Shown: positions 22,641-33,364, counted from the stretch's first letter. The stretch is 64,000 nt of DNA from Eutreptiella sp. 'Long Island Sound 2002' (GCA_964036045.1 OZ038380.1:65332591-65396590), one strand, 5' to 3'. The notes: generated by a model not told the origin, from the letters alone. Program-made: numbers and translations.

Positions 22641-23294
22641 GGCCCAGGTGAGATCCTGGCCTGGCAGGGCCGGAATCAATATACAATGGCCACGGAGAGA
22701 TGGGAGGTGGTTCTGGATTCCATGAGGATTAAACCGTACATACCCCCCCATACAGAGCAGGGAGAGGACACACAGACATCTCCGTTACATTACTTTACGG
22801 ATCAGGATTTCCTGATCGAAACAGACACATACTTGTTAGAAAAAGGTTTGGACCACAAACCCAAAAGGGCAACGTCCAAACAGCCAAAACAGTGGCTGGT
22901 AAAATACAAGGGCTACCCTGAGCCTGATTTGCAGGCAGCCAGCTCATTTTTGCACGACATTAATGATGACTGGCTGGCGTACAACGCAAAGCACGGCATT
23001 TCTGTGGACTTGCGAGATGTCCGCATGATCCATTCACCTCACCCCCAACCCTCACAGGACCTGCAGCCGTTGGAGGACATTGGGGCCATCACTGGATCTA
23101 GCAGGATCCAGATTGCTCGGGAGCAAGAGCGTGAGTGGACCAATTTGATACAGATGGAGCGAGTATCCAGACCAGGGAACTCGGCGGCGCAAGAGTCTCT
23201 AAAATTTTCGCACAAAGGGACCAGGGTATTGCGGCGACTGCTACAGAGTAACAGTCCGGAAAAAAGAATTGCTGCTTGTCAAGAGTTAAATTAA
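22640..23294 (+). CDS. Integrase C-terminus with chromodomain
   Basis: The frame runs on to TAA 23292-23294. After a GPGEI-type segment (VWTGPGEILAWQGRNQYTM), a chromodomain-like block reads QWLVKYKGYPEPDLQAASSF, preceded by YLLEKGLDHKPKRA and followed by LHDINDDWLAYN. The order of aromatics matches chromoviral integrases, although the usual WEP is replaced by QAA. Chromodomains of this kind guide integration to methylated histone. The tail after the chromodomain is charged and unrecognised. Confidence 0.75.
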
Positions 23295-23879
23295 AGCTCT
23301 TGAATTCCTTCTCCTTTCTGTTACAGGTCAAAGCCAGGTCAGAAGTGGAATTATCTCTCCTTCCCTTTTGTTAATGACTGTGAGCAGGTATGAAACTGCG
23401 ACACATTGACTTCTTGGAGCAGGGTAGGATAGTATAGGACGTTCAGCCCCCCCAGCCCCCCAGCAGCTTGTGACAGTCAGTTGGGACTGCAGTATGAAGC
23501 CTTGCTTCAGATGGCCATCGCCGAGGGGTATTCGGAGAACAACCTCCAGGCGCTCACCGAATACGGGTGTCGGCAGTAGCGATCAAAGGGACCACTACCC
23601 GGAAGGCCGGAGAAGGCAGGATATCAGGATGATCCCAACCAATACCCCCCCAGATGTCTATTTTTCCAAGGAAAACCCCGCCTTGTGGGGCTCATAGCCC
23701 AAAATCCCTGTACTATGGCAGAAGTGACACCCCCACTATATGGGATCGGTCATCGCACTGACGATGGCGGATTGAGTTGCACATTCCATCCCCCCCCCCT
23801 CCCCTATCTGCGTGTCACGTCAGGTCTGATATTTCGTCCACACGTTTATACCAGCTCGTAAGTGACCACTTAGAAGCTT
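23295..23879 (+). other. 3' untranslated part of the LTR element
   Basis: No coding frame of note between the pol stop and the purine tract. There are several C-runs (23445-23460, 23790-23800). A frame at 23470-23697 is short and unremarkable. Confidence 0.6.
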
Positions 23880-23889
23880 AGGAAGGGGG
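23880..23889 (+). promoter_or_regulatory. Polypurine tract
   Basis: AGGAAGGGGG lies directly before the TG of the 3' LTR, the position and composition expected for the plus-strand primer. Confidence 0.85.
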
Positions 23890-25400
23890 TGTAATAAAGT
23901 GGGACATAACACCCAGACAGACAGACAGACAGAAAGAAATATCGGTTTAGAATTGATCCAGACAGACAGACAGACAGAATTCTCTGTTCGGGTTGGATCC
24001 GTTGCAGTCGCCGACGTCGCAGTCACGACAGTGACCTGGCATCATGAGAATAAAGAAGAAGAAGACGACAGAATAACGATTGAAGGTAAAAGTCTTTTGC
24101 ATGATTTTAAAGTGCGAAAGGACAGCAGACAGTCTCAGGTTTCTCTGTTCGCACAGGAAACAGAGGTCATGGTGCGAAGGGTATTAATGGGTTTATTACA
24201 AGCATGGAACCATGGATTCCATGTATGTTTGTTCCCTTCTCCGTTGCATGCATATGTGCATATGTTTTATGTAGGCGCTTTGCGTTGGATAGAAAAAGTC
24301 GCTTCGTACCCTCGTCGCTTCGTAGCTTGTTTCGCTTTTATTGCTTCTCTTGCTTCAGACTTCCTTGTAAGTCGTGAGTGGAGAGCCGTGCCATGAGTGC
24401 ATCAAGACACTCACAAATATTCGAATCCATAATTAGGTGTGAGTGCATTGAAGCACTCAATGTACGATTCCCAACAAAGGTGTGAGTGCATCGAAGCACT
24501 CAAGGTTCGATTCCAAACAAAGGTGTGAGTGCATCAAGGCAGTCAAGGTTCGATTCCAAGCGAGAATGCGAGTGACTTATAGCCCTTAATGTGGTCCGAA
24601 TCAAGAGTAGTATGAATGCATGAGAAAAGATGTGGTGAGACAACTTTATCGGCTTGGTGAGAACTTATGGGATGAATAAAGGATTTCAACAACGAATCTT
24701 TGTTAATTAAGACGACTTAATTTTAATTATTTTGTCGGTTAGTTATGTTGTTCATTGTTGACTTACTTTTTCCGTTCGTTCTCGGTTTGTTGAACGTGCA
24801 CGCCCCGTGTGCACTTGTGATGTTTACAATTGTTTGCTTGTGTGATCGCACACGTAGATACTTGCATGCCGTTGTCTACGTGTCGAATTTGGGTTCGCTT
24901 TGGAGTCATGATGTCTTGTGATCTAAAGCTAAAGACCCGACAAGATATGGTTCAATCGTACTAAGTGTTAGATGGGAAGTCTTTACACTTTCGTACACAA
25001 CCATATGAATGCATGTTTCGTCTCTCCCCTCTCCATGCCATTTTTTGTATTCGTGTTACACTTTGGGATTTCTGTGTACAGGACTCCTATATTTTGATTT
25101 ATTCAATTTCAATTGAATTCAACAATGATGAACTAAATAAATCAAGTTCAAATCAAGTACATCTGGGAAAGTGTACATCCGAATTGTATGAGCCCATTTG
25201 AGATGGGACAAGCAGATTTTCAGTGGACAAGGTCAATAATTGTGCATTGGAATTGAATTGTTCGCTGCGTGTTGTTGTTGTTGGTCGATTCAAATTATAA
25301 AATCTCCATTTTCATCCAAAGTTCAATTGGGATCTACGAGTAGATCAAATGGAAGAACCACAACAGATGGACTAGATTACCCAGGGTCAAGTCTATTACA
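23890..25400 (+). repeat. 3' LTR
   Basis: Begins TGTAATAAAGTGGGAC and ends GTCTATTACA. It is slightly shorter than the 5' LTR because of small deletions, for example near 25365, where a short stretch present at 11370-11384 is missing. The four 43-bp units are retained. The close similarity of the two LTRs contrasts with the number of stops in the coding region. Confidence 0.95.
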
Positions 25401-25822
25401 GGGCACTGCACCCGCCAAGGCAGTAGTGGCGCACTGCGCTACGCCCAAACCCCTAGGCTAGGCAGCCTCCGCGCCTGCCCAAGGGGGTCCCACTGGCGAC
25501 AAGGCAGTAGCCCGGGCCCGGCGGCGCCGGCGCCCCGGGCGACCACGCATTAGGGGGGCGACGCGGTTGGTAAGCGCCCGCAGCCACAGCTGCGAATTGA
25601 TGCACTAACCGGGGAGTGGCGAGACGGGGAAGCCGGGGAGGGACGGGGCTCCAAGCCCTGTGAACCCGGGGGACTCTGCCACCAGGCAGGAGGTGCGTCT
25701 TGGAGGGCCCCCCACTAGGACCCGCTCGGGAGGATATCACCTGGCCCGACCAGGTGGCCCCTCGGGGCCGAAAGGCGTCTAGTACCCGCAAAATCAAACC
25801 TCAAACCTGAAACCTCAACCCC
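25401..25822 (+). mobile_element. Element G copy 1, second half of 3' module with tail
   Basis: Resumes the module cut at 9891 and aligns with 62941-63353 to the end, closing with ATCAAACCTCAAACC and degenerate tail units. On the opposite strand a frame of about 115 codons (25453-25797) encodes MILRVLDAFRPRGATWSGQV... and is closely matched by the same frame in G copy 2 (39031-39375), but it is frameshifted in copy 3. Whether that frame is a gene or a by-product of recent common descent is unclear. Confidence 0.85.
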
Positions 25823-25859
25823 AAACGCTAAGGGACGCGTTAGAACCGGGCTACTGGCG

Positions 25860-28050
25860 CCGCCCATACCGGAACGAGAATCTGGAGGCCGACTTTGTGA
25901 CATTTTTTAAACACCCGTATGGCCGTGCCTTGTTACGCCGGGTGTCAACGAAAGTGGGTGTTTCCCGTCCGATGAAGAGGAGCATAAAAAAATAATTGAG
26001 GAGGTGTGGACCCCAAAGGAGGCTGTTTGGTTGATTTTGAAATTGCAAAAGCCCAAATTGAGGTGTGCGTTTCAATCCGTGTTTGCATCGTTGCGAGTGC
26101 TTCAAATGTGTACTTTGAACGTGCTTGAACACTTCAATTGCTTCAAACACGGATGTCGCACCTCACGTACAAAGATTTTTTGATTAGGGTGCCCGAAAAG
26201 GCAGTGGCGGCCGAAGTGCCCGCGCTCAAAACGTGGTGCAAATCCTTTCCATCGTATGAAAGGATGGACGCTACCTGGGAACGCCTTGCCTCCGTTTAAA
26301 AGGCTGGAGGCCAAGATGCATGACCCTCCGTCAGGTCAGGATCCGGCGGCGGAAAGGTTTGTCAGTGTGTCTTGGCCTTTTGAGGACTTTTTGGAGTATT
26401 TCTCCTCCCAACCGGATCTAATGGATCCGGTTGGTATGGAACTTCACGAGCCGGACTACCGCTATGTACTAATTGTCCGAGGGGAGGAGTTTCCATGCGG
26501 TACCCGCCCATGGTGTTGACTCACCGTGTCGTTTGCCAACCACGGGGAGCGTGCTCGGGGCATTAACTACACCTGGACCTTGGATTTGTCACTTTGCTCC
26601 CAGCATAATGTAGAGGCTCTTCGGGATTTAATGGCACACAACCTGGAGTGCATCCAACATGTTCTAGACAATGGTTACATTGTGTTGTGTGGTTATAGGG
26701 TTGATTGTGGATGCATCGTTGGGGTGATTCACCTTTGCTTCGCCATGTCTACGGGTTGAGTGTATGGTGGGGGGTGGGTTCTCCCTACACATATGTGATG
26801 TAGAATGCAGCCAGCAACCAATGGGAACACACTACCAGGGTCCGTTCCTGGAAGGGGTATAGGAAATTTCTGAAAATGTTTCAGCGGAGTCGGCCGAAGG
26901 CTACCGTGTCTGATGTTTTTGGGTGCATCCGCCTTCCTTTTTTTGTAGGTGCACGACCGGTATTTTTCAATTGTCATGTGCAATTTGCACTGTTCAATTT
27001 CTGTGGGCAAGCAAACAACGATTTGCGTGCGCCGCTACGCCAAGAATGTGGCACCAGCCGTGCGTGCTGAGGTCCAAAGAATTTTGACCGAGGCGAATAC
27101 GAAAATCTCGGTCCAAGGGAAGGCCGGCCCAAAGGGTGAGGAAACATGGCGTCTGTTGATTGTGTGGCCGGCGATCGCTCATTTGTTGCATGTGCCCCGT
27201 CGTTGCCAAAAAGCCGTGATTGCGATGGGCAAGCTGTGCGCAGCTCTGTACTCTACATATCATAAGCCCTCCACACTTAAGTGTGCCAGAGTAGCGCCTA
27301 GGTTTCAGGAGGAAATTTGCCCGCGTCTTCGCTCGCCTTATCTGTTATAGCTTCGCCGTGATGCACGCAGGGTATTGGATGCCATTCGGCCTTGGGGATG
27401 TGCAATGGTTTTTCGGGGATGTTGTGGAGTCTCTGAATGCATTTTTGAAGGACATTTTTTTGACTGCCGCGTCTCGGGGAGTGGGGAAGGGCACACTGGA
27501 GGAGCAACTCATTGAGCTGCTCTTCCAAGCGATGAGCGGTGGTTCCTTGTACAAGAAAATGCCACGGTGGAGGGAGGTGGAAGGCCTGGGTGCTCTGCAA
27601 ATCCAACATTGTGCGGACATTGCTAGGGAGTACTTGGGGGAAATGTTGGAGAGTCGGTGTTGTATTCCCATGGGACCACCGGGGGGAAAATGGTTTGTTA
27701 CTGCGCAAACTATTTTGGTCGGTTTGAATCCGTTTGAATCAATTCGAGGGCTTCAAGTAGGACATTTGAATCACGTAGGGCTATTCAAGTGTCATTCAAA
27801 CGTCGTGTATTTTACGTGTTTTGACCTGTCCGCTGCGTCGTGGTGTTCTCGGTGGGCTTTCTCCGTCATTATTCCGGTGTTAATTAAAGGGCCTGTTGTC
27901 ATGGCGGGCCTGGACCAAGCGCTGTCGGGCTTGGCTTTGGGTCAGCTGCACGCGATCGTGGCATCTCCACCACAACTTCAGGCAGCGAATTCGAACCATC
28001 GCTGGCTCACAAATCCCGCCTGCGGGTCACGCCAAGTGGCCACCGGGTGA
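25860..28050 (+). pseudogene. Decayed transposase-like gene
   Basis: Normal-complexity coding segments follow one another in changing frames: about 25965-26100 (DEEEHKKIIEEVWTPKEAVW), 26152-26300 (MSHLTYKDFLIRVPEKAVAA, then ERMDATWERLASV), 26256-26759 (DYRYVLIVRGEEFPCGTRPW, a TGA at 26517-26519, then FANHGERARGINYTWTLDLS), 26949-27350 (IVWPAIAHLLHVPRRCQKAV) and 27361-27700 (HAGYWMPFGLGDVQWFFGDV, then VESLNAFLKDIF). The last resembles a block near the C-terminus of transposase-like proteins expanded in algal genomes. I infer a DNA transposase, but the superfamily is undecided. The gene is broken by at least one stop and several frameshifts, unless some breaks are introns. Confidence 0.45.
27715..27790. 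repeat. TTTGAATC cluster
   Basis: Four copies of TTTGAATC or close variants lie within about 70 bp of the transposase-like reading, in one orientation. Confidence 0.5.
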
Positions 28051-28637
28051 TTGGAAAGCAGCAACTCAGCGAGACTGTGAAGGCGCACGCTAAAGCCAAG
28101 GGGTCAAGGAGTCATGTAAGTCAAGGAGGGAGTCAAGCACCCAAGGAGTCCCGGTTGGCTGAACAGACCAAAAAGGGGAAGGCTTCGGCGGTAGCGGAGG
28201 CCAAGAAAATGGTGAGGCGCGCGAAGGACGAATCCGCCAAGCCGCAGGCCGTCACGGAGCAAGCGGCCAAGGATCAGGTCGCCAAGGGACAGACCGCCAC
28301 AGGGCAAGCCGCCAAGCCGCAGGCCGGCATGGAGCAAGCAGCCAAGCATCAGGTCGCCAAGGGACAGACCGCCACGCGGCAAGCCCCCAAACCACAGGCC
28401 GCCACTGTCGAGGGTGGCAATAAACGGGATCCGACAGCGGGGTTCGTTGCTGATTGGGTTGCTGCCAATAATGAGGCCACCAGACAGCAGGAGGCCAACG
28501 AGGACGAGCCCAAAGAGCAGCCCGAGGAGCCTGCGCAGATGCGCCCATCTGAAGTGCATTTGAATTACAGTCGACCTAATTCAATCACTTCAAACATCGA
28601 ACTTGAACCACTTGAATGGCGTTTGAAATCCGTTTGA
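28047..28637 (+). CDS. Basic Ala/Lys/Gln-rich repeat protein
   Basis: An open frame of about 196 codons. Residues about 60-125 consist of AAKxQVAKGQTATxQA-type repeats from a 75-bp duplication (about 28257-28405). The composition (Lys, Ala, Gln, few hydrophobics) is like linker-histone tails or low-complexity nucleic-acid-binding tails. Its end overlaps another TTTGAATC cluster. It may be the C-terminal part of the upstream transposase-like gene or a separate exon. No family was recognised. Confidence 0.4.
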   Translation: MIGKQQLSETVKAHAKAKGSRSHVSQGGSQAPKESRLAEQTKKGKASAVAEAKKMVRRAKDESAKPQAVTEQAAKDQVAKGQTATGQAAKPQAGMEQAAKHQVAKGQTATRQAPKPQAATVEGGNKRDPTAGFVADWVAANNEATRQQEANEDEPKEQPEEPAQMRPSEVHLNYSRPNSITSNIELEPLEWRLKSV

Positions 28638-28758
28638 ACCCAGTCCGACCCCCAGCACATTTGCCCTTTTCGTACTGCAGGAAGAGGACTCTGACGACGC
28701 CAATGAACGCCCCAGGGAAAAGTATGGACTGCCGGCGAAAGCTGCTCTGCGATGAGGG

Positions 28759-29415
28759 GTGTTTGAGGACCACAGCGAGATCCGCGTCATGCCGGGAATC
28801 CGAGCCAAGTCCTCGACGAAGGAAACGGACCACGTCCACGTCCAGGAGATCAAACAGGGAGGCAGAGCCAAAAGTCACTGGACGGTGAAGGTGGACAAAA
28901 AGACAGCGAGCTTCACCAGCAAGCGCAAGGCCGAAGAGGCGGCGGCACCTCTGCGCACAGACCTTGCAGCGCGGCAGCCGGAGACCGCGAGCGCCGAGGA
29001 CAGAGCTGTGGCGCCGGGACCGGAGGCGCAGGGTGCATCGGGACCAGACACAACGACTGGCGAACCGGAGGCGCAGGATGCAGCACCGGACACATCAGCT
29101 GTGGCACCGGCGGCTGTGACACACTATGATGGTGATGAGATTGTGCAGGTCGGCGGTGGTTATGGCGTGCAGAGTGTGGAGGGTGTCGAGAGTGCGGAAG
29201 GTGTGGCGGGAGTGCGCGATGTGGTGGTGAAACTGGAGCCAGAGGACATCCTTGAGGACATCAACATGAAGGTGGTGCCGGAGGAGAACTCTGTGGCACA
29301 GGACAGTGCGGCGGCACAGGGCAGTGCGGTGCCTGCAGACAGTGCGGAGACGCAGGACACGCAGGTGCTGTGGCAGAGTGTGGCGGACCAGGATGCGGCT
29401 GAGGTCCGCCGATGA
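28759..29415 (+). CDS. Acidic low-complexity protein
   Basis: An open frame of 218 codons, rich in Ala, Glu, Asp and Val. Its N-terminus (EIRVMPGIRAKSSTKETDHV, then SHWTVKVDKKTASFTSKRKA) looks like an ordinary folded segment; the rest is a disordered acidic stretch with VEGVESAEGVAGV repeats and AQDSAAAQGSA repeats. It lies between the basic repeat ORF and the dioxygenase-like ORF on the same strand. It ends in TGA 29413-29415, close before the next frame. Function unknown. Confidence 0.4.
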   Translation: MFEDHSEIRVMPGIRAKSSTKETDHVHVQEIKQGGRAKSHWTVKVDKKTASFTSKRKAEEAAAPLRTDLAARQPETASAEDRAVAPGPEAQGASGPDTTTGEPEAQDAAPDTSAVAPAAVTHYDGDEIVQVGGGYGVQSVEGVESAEGVAGVRDVVVKLEPEDILEDINMKVVPEENSVAQDSAAAQGSAVPADSAETQDTQVLWQSVADQDAAEVRR

Positions 29416-29433
29416 CTCGCAAGAACAAAAGTT

Positions 29434-30003
29434 GTGCCCCTTCTGCGAGAGCTGCAGACTGCGTCCGGTTGGCGACTGGAGTTGAAACACAATGCCAAAA
29501 TGCGGTCGCTGTACTTGGGTGCCATGCGCAGATGCTCCGTCGTAACGGTGAGTGCAGCGATGCAAGCAAACCGCAGCCTGACCACCCGCCTGAACTGGTT
29601 TGGACGCATCCTGTTTCCCACGTTCTCCTGGACGGCGATCGGAGTATTCCGTTTCCTCGAAGAAGACCAACCCATGCTGCTGCACGTGCACCCACGTGAC
29701 GATGTCCCTCTCTCGCGCGAGGTTTCGCTTTGCGCACACGTCAGTGGCGAACTCTGGACAAGCGGTCTGTTGGACGGCTATGGCGCCTGTTTGCGGCCGT
29801 CATGGGTGCAGTGGAACGGGGACAGGCTGTATGCAGGCACCATCCCGCCGCGCGAATGGGTCGCCTTCAATGCATACAGGCCGCACTGCCCGATGCGCTG
29901 GACGGGCGAGCGCTGCGTGGTGGTCTTTTTCTCGATGGTGGGGTGGACCAACCCCACCCGAGAGATTGCCCACCAGCTGGAGGCAATCGCATGCCCACGC
30001 TAA
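29434..30003 (+). CDS. 2OG-Fe(II) dioxygenase-like protein, TET/JBP-related type
   Basis: An intact frame of about 189 codons. The second half follows the layout of the transposon-associated TET/JBP-like dioxygenases: a TFSWTAIGVFRF strand, LHVHPRDDVPLS where the Fe-binding HxD segment is expected, SGELWTSGLLDG as the GGELW-like strand, and WVAFNAYRPHCPMRWTGER, which supplies the distal His and, nine residues later, the Arg that binds 2-oxoglutarate. The Asp of HxD is not clearly present (HVHPRDD), so activity is uncertain. Enzymes of this group oxidise 5-methylpyrimidines in DNA. Its position next to a decayed transposase suggests a transposon cargo gene. There is no earlier in-frame ATG and the start is uncertain. 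Confidence 0.5.
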   Translation: MPLLRELQTASGWRLELKHNAKMRSLYLGAMRRCSVVTVSAAMQANRSLTTRLNWFGRILFPTFSWTAIGVFRFLEEDQPMLLHVHPRDDVPLSREVSLCAHVSGELWTSGLLDGYGACLRPSWVQWNGDRLYAGTIPPREWVAFNAYRPHCPMRWTGERCVVVFFSMVGWTNPTREIAHQLEAIACPR

Positions 30004-31345
30004 CCGATACCAGATGACCGCAGATGACCCAAATGAATGAGCTTGAGTGCGTCAATGAGAGTAGGGGGGTGGGATTCAGGCAATTTTTCCGTTGAACCTG
30101 ATCCACACCAGTCATGCAATGAGCGTTGGGCCGTCTACGCGTTCTTAACAGATTCCCCACCCGGGGAAAACGACCGGCAACGGCTAAATACTCTGTGGTC
30201 TCCGTGTTTTCAATCTCCTTCGGTGAAAAACCGGGTGTGGATACATTTCAGCACTTGGATTGATTCAAACGGGGAGTGGGCAATTCAAACGGGGTATTTG
30301 AATCACCGGGTGGGCGGTTGAGTTGTGTATGAAGCGTGTCGGGTGTTTTTGAGATTCAGGGTGTTCTGGCTGTTTACACGCTCTCTGACCCTATCCGAGA
30401 TACTGCAACCCAATCTCCAAGCCACCCAGCGGTCATGTTGTAAGTTCAGGGAACGTTCCGGGAGGCAAGTGAGTAGGATGTGTGGTATGCGGGTGGTGCC
30501 CAGAAGTTCCTGGGATGAGGCGCTTGCAACGGCATTGGTTCTTGTTTGCGTACGGTGTGGCACAATGACCCTTTCGTGGGTGGTGCCTGGCGGCAACTGT
30601 TTGTGCCGGGTGTGTCCTTTGTTGGTGCGCTGGTGGCGTCAGTGTGGCGATGTGGTGTTGTAGGGTAGTGCTGTGCCGCCGGTGTGGCCGCACGGTCTTG
30701 TTCCACATGCACGGGACTGAACGCACAATGCACCTGGGCACGTCATTGCGACCTTTATGCGCTGTGCCGATGCTTCGCTGTTGCGGGGAGGAAGCGTGGA
30801 GAGGGCCACATCAAGTAGGAAACAGCAATGTAGTAGTAACACGGGGACCAGGTCAATTCAAGTGATTCAAATACCACACTTGAATTGAGGTTTGAATCAC
30901 GAAGGCTCCGCCGGCTATACCAATGGGCACAAGGGAGGGGGTTCCTGGGTGCCACACCACAGCAAGGGTGAATAGTATCTAGTAAGCAGGTTGCACAATG
31001 GCTAGGCAGTTTTATGAGACGCCTACGGGCTGCAGAATGTTACGAAAGGACACTTCGCCACCCAGCAGTGTTTGAATCATAACTTGAATCAGCGCCGGCG
31101 GCAACGGCACACCGAAACTGTTACCTTTTTGTTGAAAGCCATGCAGGTCGTTTTTGAAAGGCATTTTTTTTGATGAGAAAAACAAACGGGGAGTCCAATA
31201 AGCCACAAAAGCAGCAGACCGGCCCACAAGAGGAACAAAAATGATGCCTTTGTCCATACCACCGGGCTCCTGATTCAAACATGATTCAAACGTAGTTCAA
31301 GTCAATTCAAACAGCGCCCTTGAATCACATTTGAATCAGTTTGAA
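30004..31345. other. Spacer with GATTCAAA/TTTGAATC clusters
   Basis: No gene was recognised. Motif clusters in both orientations lie at 30255-30310, 30853-30900, 31070-31090 and 31271-31350. The last has at least seven copies in 80 bp, arranged as GATTCAAAC followed by the reverse form. This may be the terminal region of the transposon inferred at 25.9-30 kb. Confidence 0.45.
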
Positions 31346-31471
31346 TCAGGGGGCTATGTCAGATGCCGTCACTTCTATCACCATGGGCAGGCTGGTCCTC
31401 CCACCTGCTTCCCCTCGCATACGAGCTGGACGAGGCCCTCGCACTAGCCCTCCAGCGCATCATGCACCTGC

Positions 31472-32010
31472 TTTAATCAACATTTATGTGTTCAAAAGTG
31501 CAAATATAGCTGTTTTGGGCGGTTTTTGGCACCCTCCGGATTATTATCTTGGGTAAAGGGCATGCAAGGGCAGAAATCATTGCTTGCCAAGCCTCACCTA
31601 GCACTAGGGACACATTTGATCAATTTGAAATCACACGAAAGCGCGACCGTATCACTTTAATCAACATTATTGTGTTCAAAATTGCAAATATAGCTGTTTT
31701 GGGCGTTTTTTGGCACCCTCCGGATTATTATCTTGGGTAAAGGGCATGCACGGGCACAAATCATTGCTTGCCAAGCCTCACATAACACAGCCGACAAACG
31801 TGATGTATTTGAAATCACATGAAAACACGGCCGTATCACTTTAATCAACATTTATGTGTTCAAAAGTGCAAATATAGCCGTTTTGGGCGTTTTTTGGCAC
31901 CCTCCGGATTATTATCTTGGGTAAAGGGCAGGCACGGGCACAAATCATTGCTTGCCTAGCCTCACAGGGCACTAGGGACAAACGTGATCAATTTGAAATC
32001 TCGTGACACC
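31472..32010. repeat. 184-bp tandem repeat, three copies
   Basis: TTTAATCAACATT starts at 31472, 31656 and 31840, a period of exactly 184 bp. The third copy is slightly truncated. Each unit contains AAATATAGC(T/C)GTTTTGGGCG and CACCCTCCGGATTATTATC. AT-richer than its surroundings. No coding potential. Confidence 0.92.
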
Positions 32011-32300
32011 ACAAGGACATCATCGAAATGACCGTTTATGACCCAAAAGTGGCAAGAATGGGCAAAAATGGTCGTATTTTGAGTTTCTTTGGACATCCAG
32101 TAATGCAATCGAAGTGATTTCAATACAGCAACTAGATAACGTCGTATTTTAGCGATTGCGTTATCTAAATCGGGGCAGATGCGCACAGATTTGGCACAAA
32201 TCACCAAAACCTCGGCAAAATTGGGTTGCGGCGGACCGTAAATCGCGATCGCGGCAGTTTTGGACGGTTCAGTTACGGGATTCCGGTACCTCATAAAATC
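32011..32300. other. Unassigned AT-rich spacer
   Basis: Contains words such as AAAATGGTCGTATTTTGAG and CGTCGTATTTTAGCGATTG; no repeat or gene was identified. Confidence 0.4.
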
Positions 32301-32930
32301 CTAGGTGACACTCCCAGAGCCACCCCCGGCTACGGCGGCGTGACATGCCCCTTGTTTCACCGCCCCTACCCGGAGGCCACCGCCCACCTCCAATTCCACT
32401 GATCCCCCCCTTCCGCCCTGCAGTTGCTCCTAGCGTGGTGCCTCCTGACGCAACCCCCTGCCTTAGCCCCCCCCTCGATATCTGCAAAGCCACCGCCACC
32501 GTCTTCCTCACCAGACCCACAGCCCCGATCCCCGGCCCCCTGTCACAGGTGGGGTTCAGCATGCTCTGGCATGTGGCACTCCTCCCCCCCTCACGGCGAC
32601 CCCCCTCTACTAAACAGTGCCAGCAGGACGGAGCTCCTCACAGAACTTCTCTTCACTTCCAGCACAACACACAGGTCGCTGACGTACCTCCTCCGCCAGG
32701 CCCCCAGCCACAACTCTGCCTGCGCCTCCCCCCTCCCTCTGCACGTCCCCACTCCATTAAGATCCCAACCTGTCACCCTGCGGCACAGCATCGCCCTGGT
32801 TGGGCTCATCCGCCACTGCACCACACGGCGCCTCACAGTGCACCGCCTACCCGTGGTTCGCTCACCCAAGCCCCTCTCCCAGGGGCCACGCCCGCCGACG
32901 TAGTGTTCTCCTCTACCTCAGCTGTGACCT
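32300..32930 (+). other. C-rich open region, doubtful coding
   Basis: Two + strand frames (32345-32968 and 32424-32903) stay open because the strand is C-rich and G-poor. The proline/serine-rich products do not resemble known proteins. It may be an old copy of the kind of sequence seen at 2.2-4.3 kb, which has the same composition. I do not call a gene. Confidence 0.25.
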
Positions 32931-32934
32931 CAAC

Positions 32935-33360
32935 GTCATTTCATAGCCCCTCCCCGGTCGTTTCATAGCCCCCCCCCGAATCAATTTTGTAGCCCGCAAT
33001 GATTTCATATGCCCCCCTATCAATTTCATATCCCCCGCGCCATGCATTACATAGCCCCCCTCCACTATTGTTTTCATAACCGTCCCTATCAATTTCATAG
33101 CCCTACCCCGTCCATTTCAAAGCCCCCCCACGTCCATTGCACAGCCCCCCCCTATACCTTGCATAGCCCCCCCCTATCCATTTGGTAGCCCCTCCCCCGT
33201 GAATTTCATAGCCCCCCCAATCATTTTCATAGCCTCCTCATCATTTTTATATGCTGCCCTACCAATTTGATAGCTCCCCCCATCAATTTTGTAGTCCCTC
33301 CCCACATCCACTTCATAGCGCCCCCCTGTCAATCTCATAGCCCCCCCCGCCCGATAGGAG
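32935..33360. repeat. Degenerate TTTCATAGCCCCCC repeat
   Basis: About 17 irregular units of roughly 22-28 bp, each a (A/G)TTTCATAGCCCCCC-like core plus a short variable CCCTATCAA-like spacer. It abuts the 52-bp satellite and shares the word CATAG with it, but is otherwise distinct. Confidence 0.8.
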
Positions 33361-33364
33361 TTGG

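Larger units (their letters stand above)
9892..25400 (+). mobile_element. Ty3-type chromodomain LTR retrotransposon, 15.5 kb
   Basis: A complete element with two LTRs of about 1.5 kb (9892-11414 and 23890-25400), a TGG-starting primer-binding site right after the 5' LTR, a purine tract right before the 3' LTR and 5-bp target duplications. Coding order is coiled-coil, gag, CCHC, protease, Cys/His-rich region, dUTPase, methyltransferase-like region, RT, RNase H, integrase, chromodomain. RT before integrase and a C-terminal chromodomain place it among Ty3 elements. The reading moves through three frames (frame 1 to about 16.9 kb, frame 2 to about 20.3 kb, frame 3 to 23.3 kb) and has about eleven in-frame stops, so this copy is defective, although the LTRs are still very similar. 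It is inserted within G copy 1. Confidence 0.95.

Noticed and set aside
25860-28050. Assignment of the transposase-like gene to the KDZ superfamily
   Set aside because: Attractive because of the neighbouring TET/JBP-like ORF, but I see neither the CxC cysteine clusters nor the typical C-terminal blocks.
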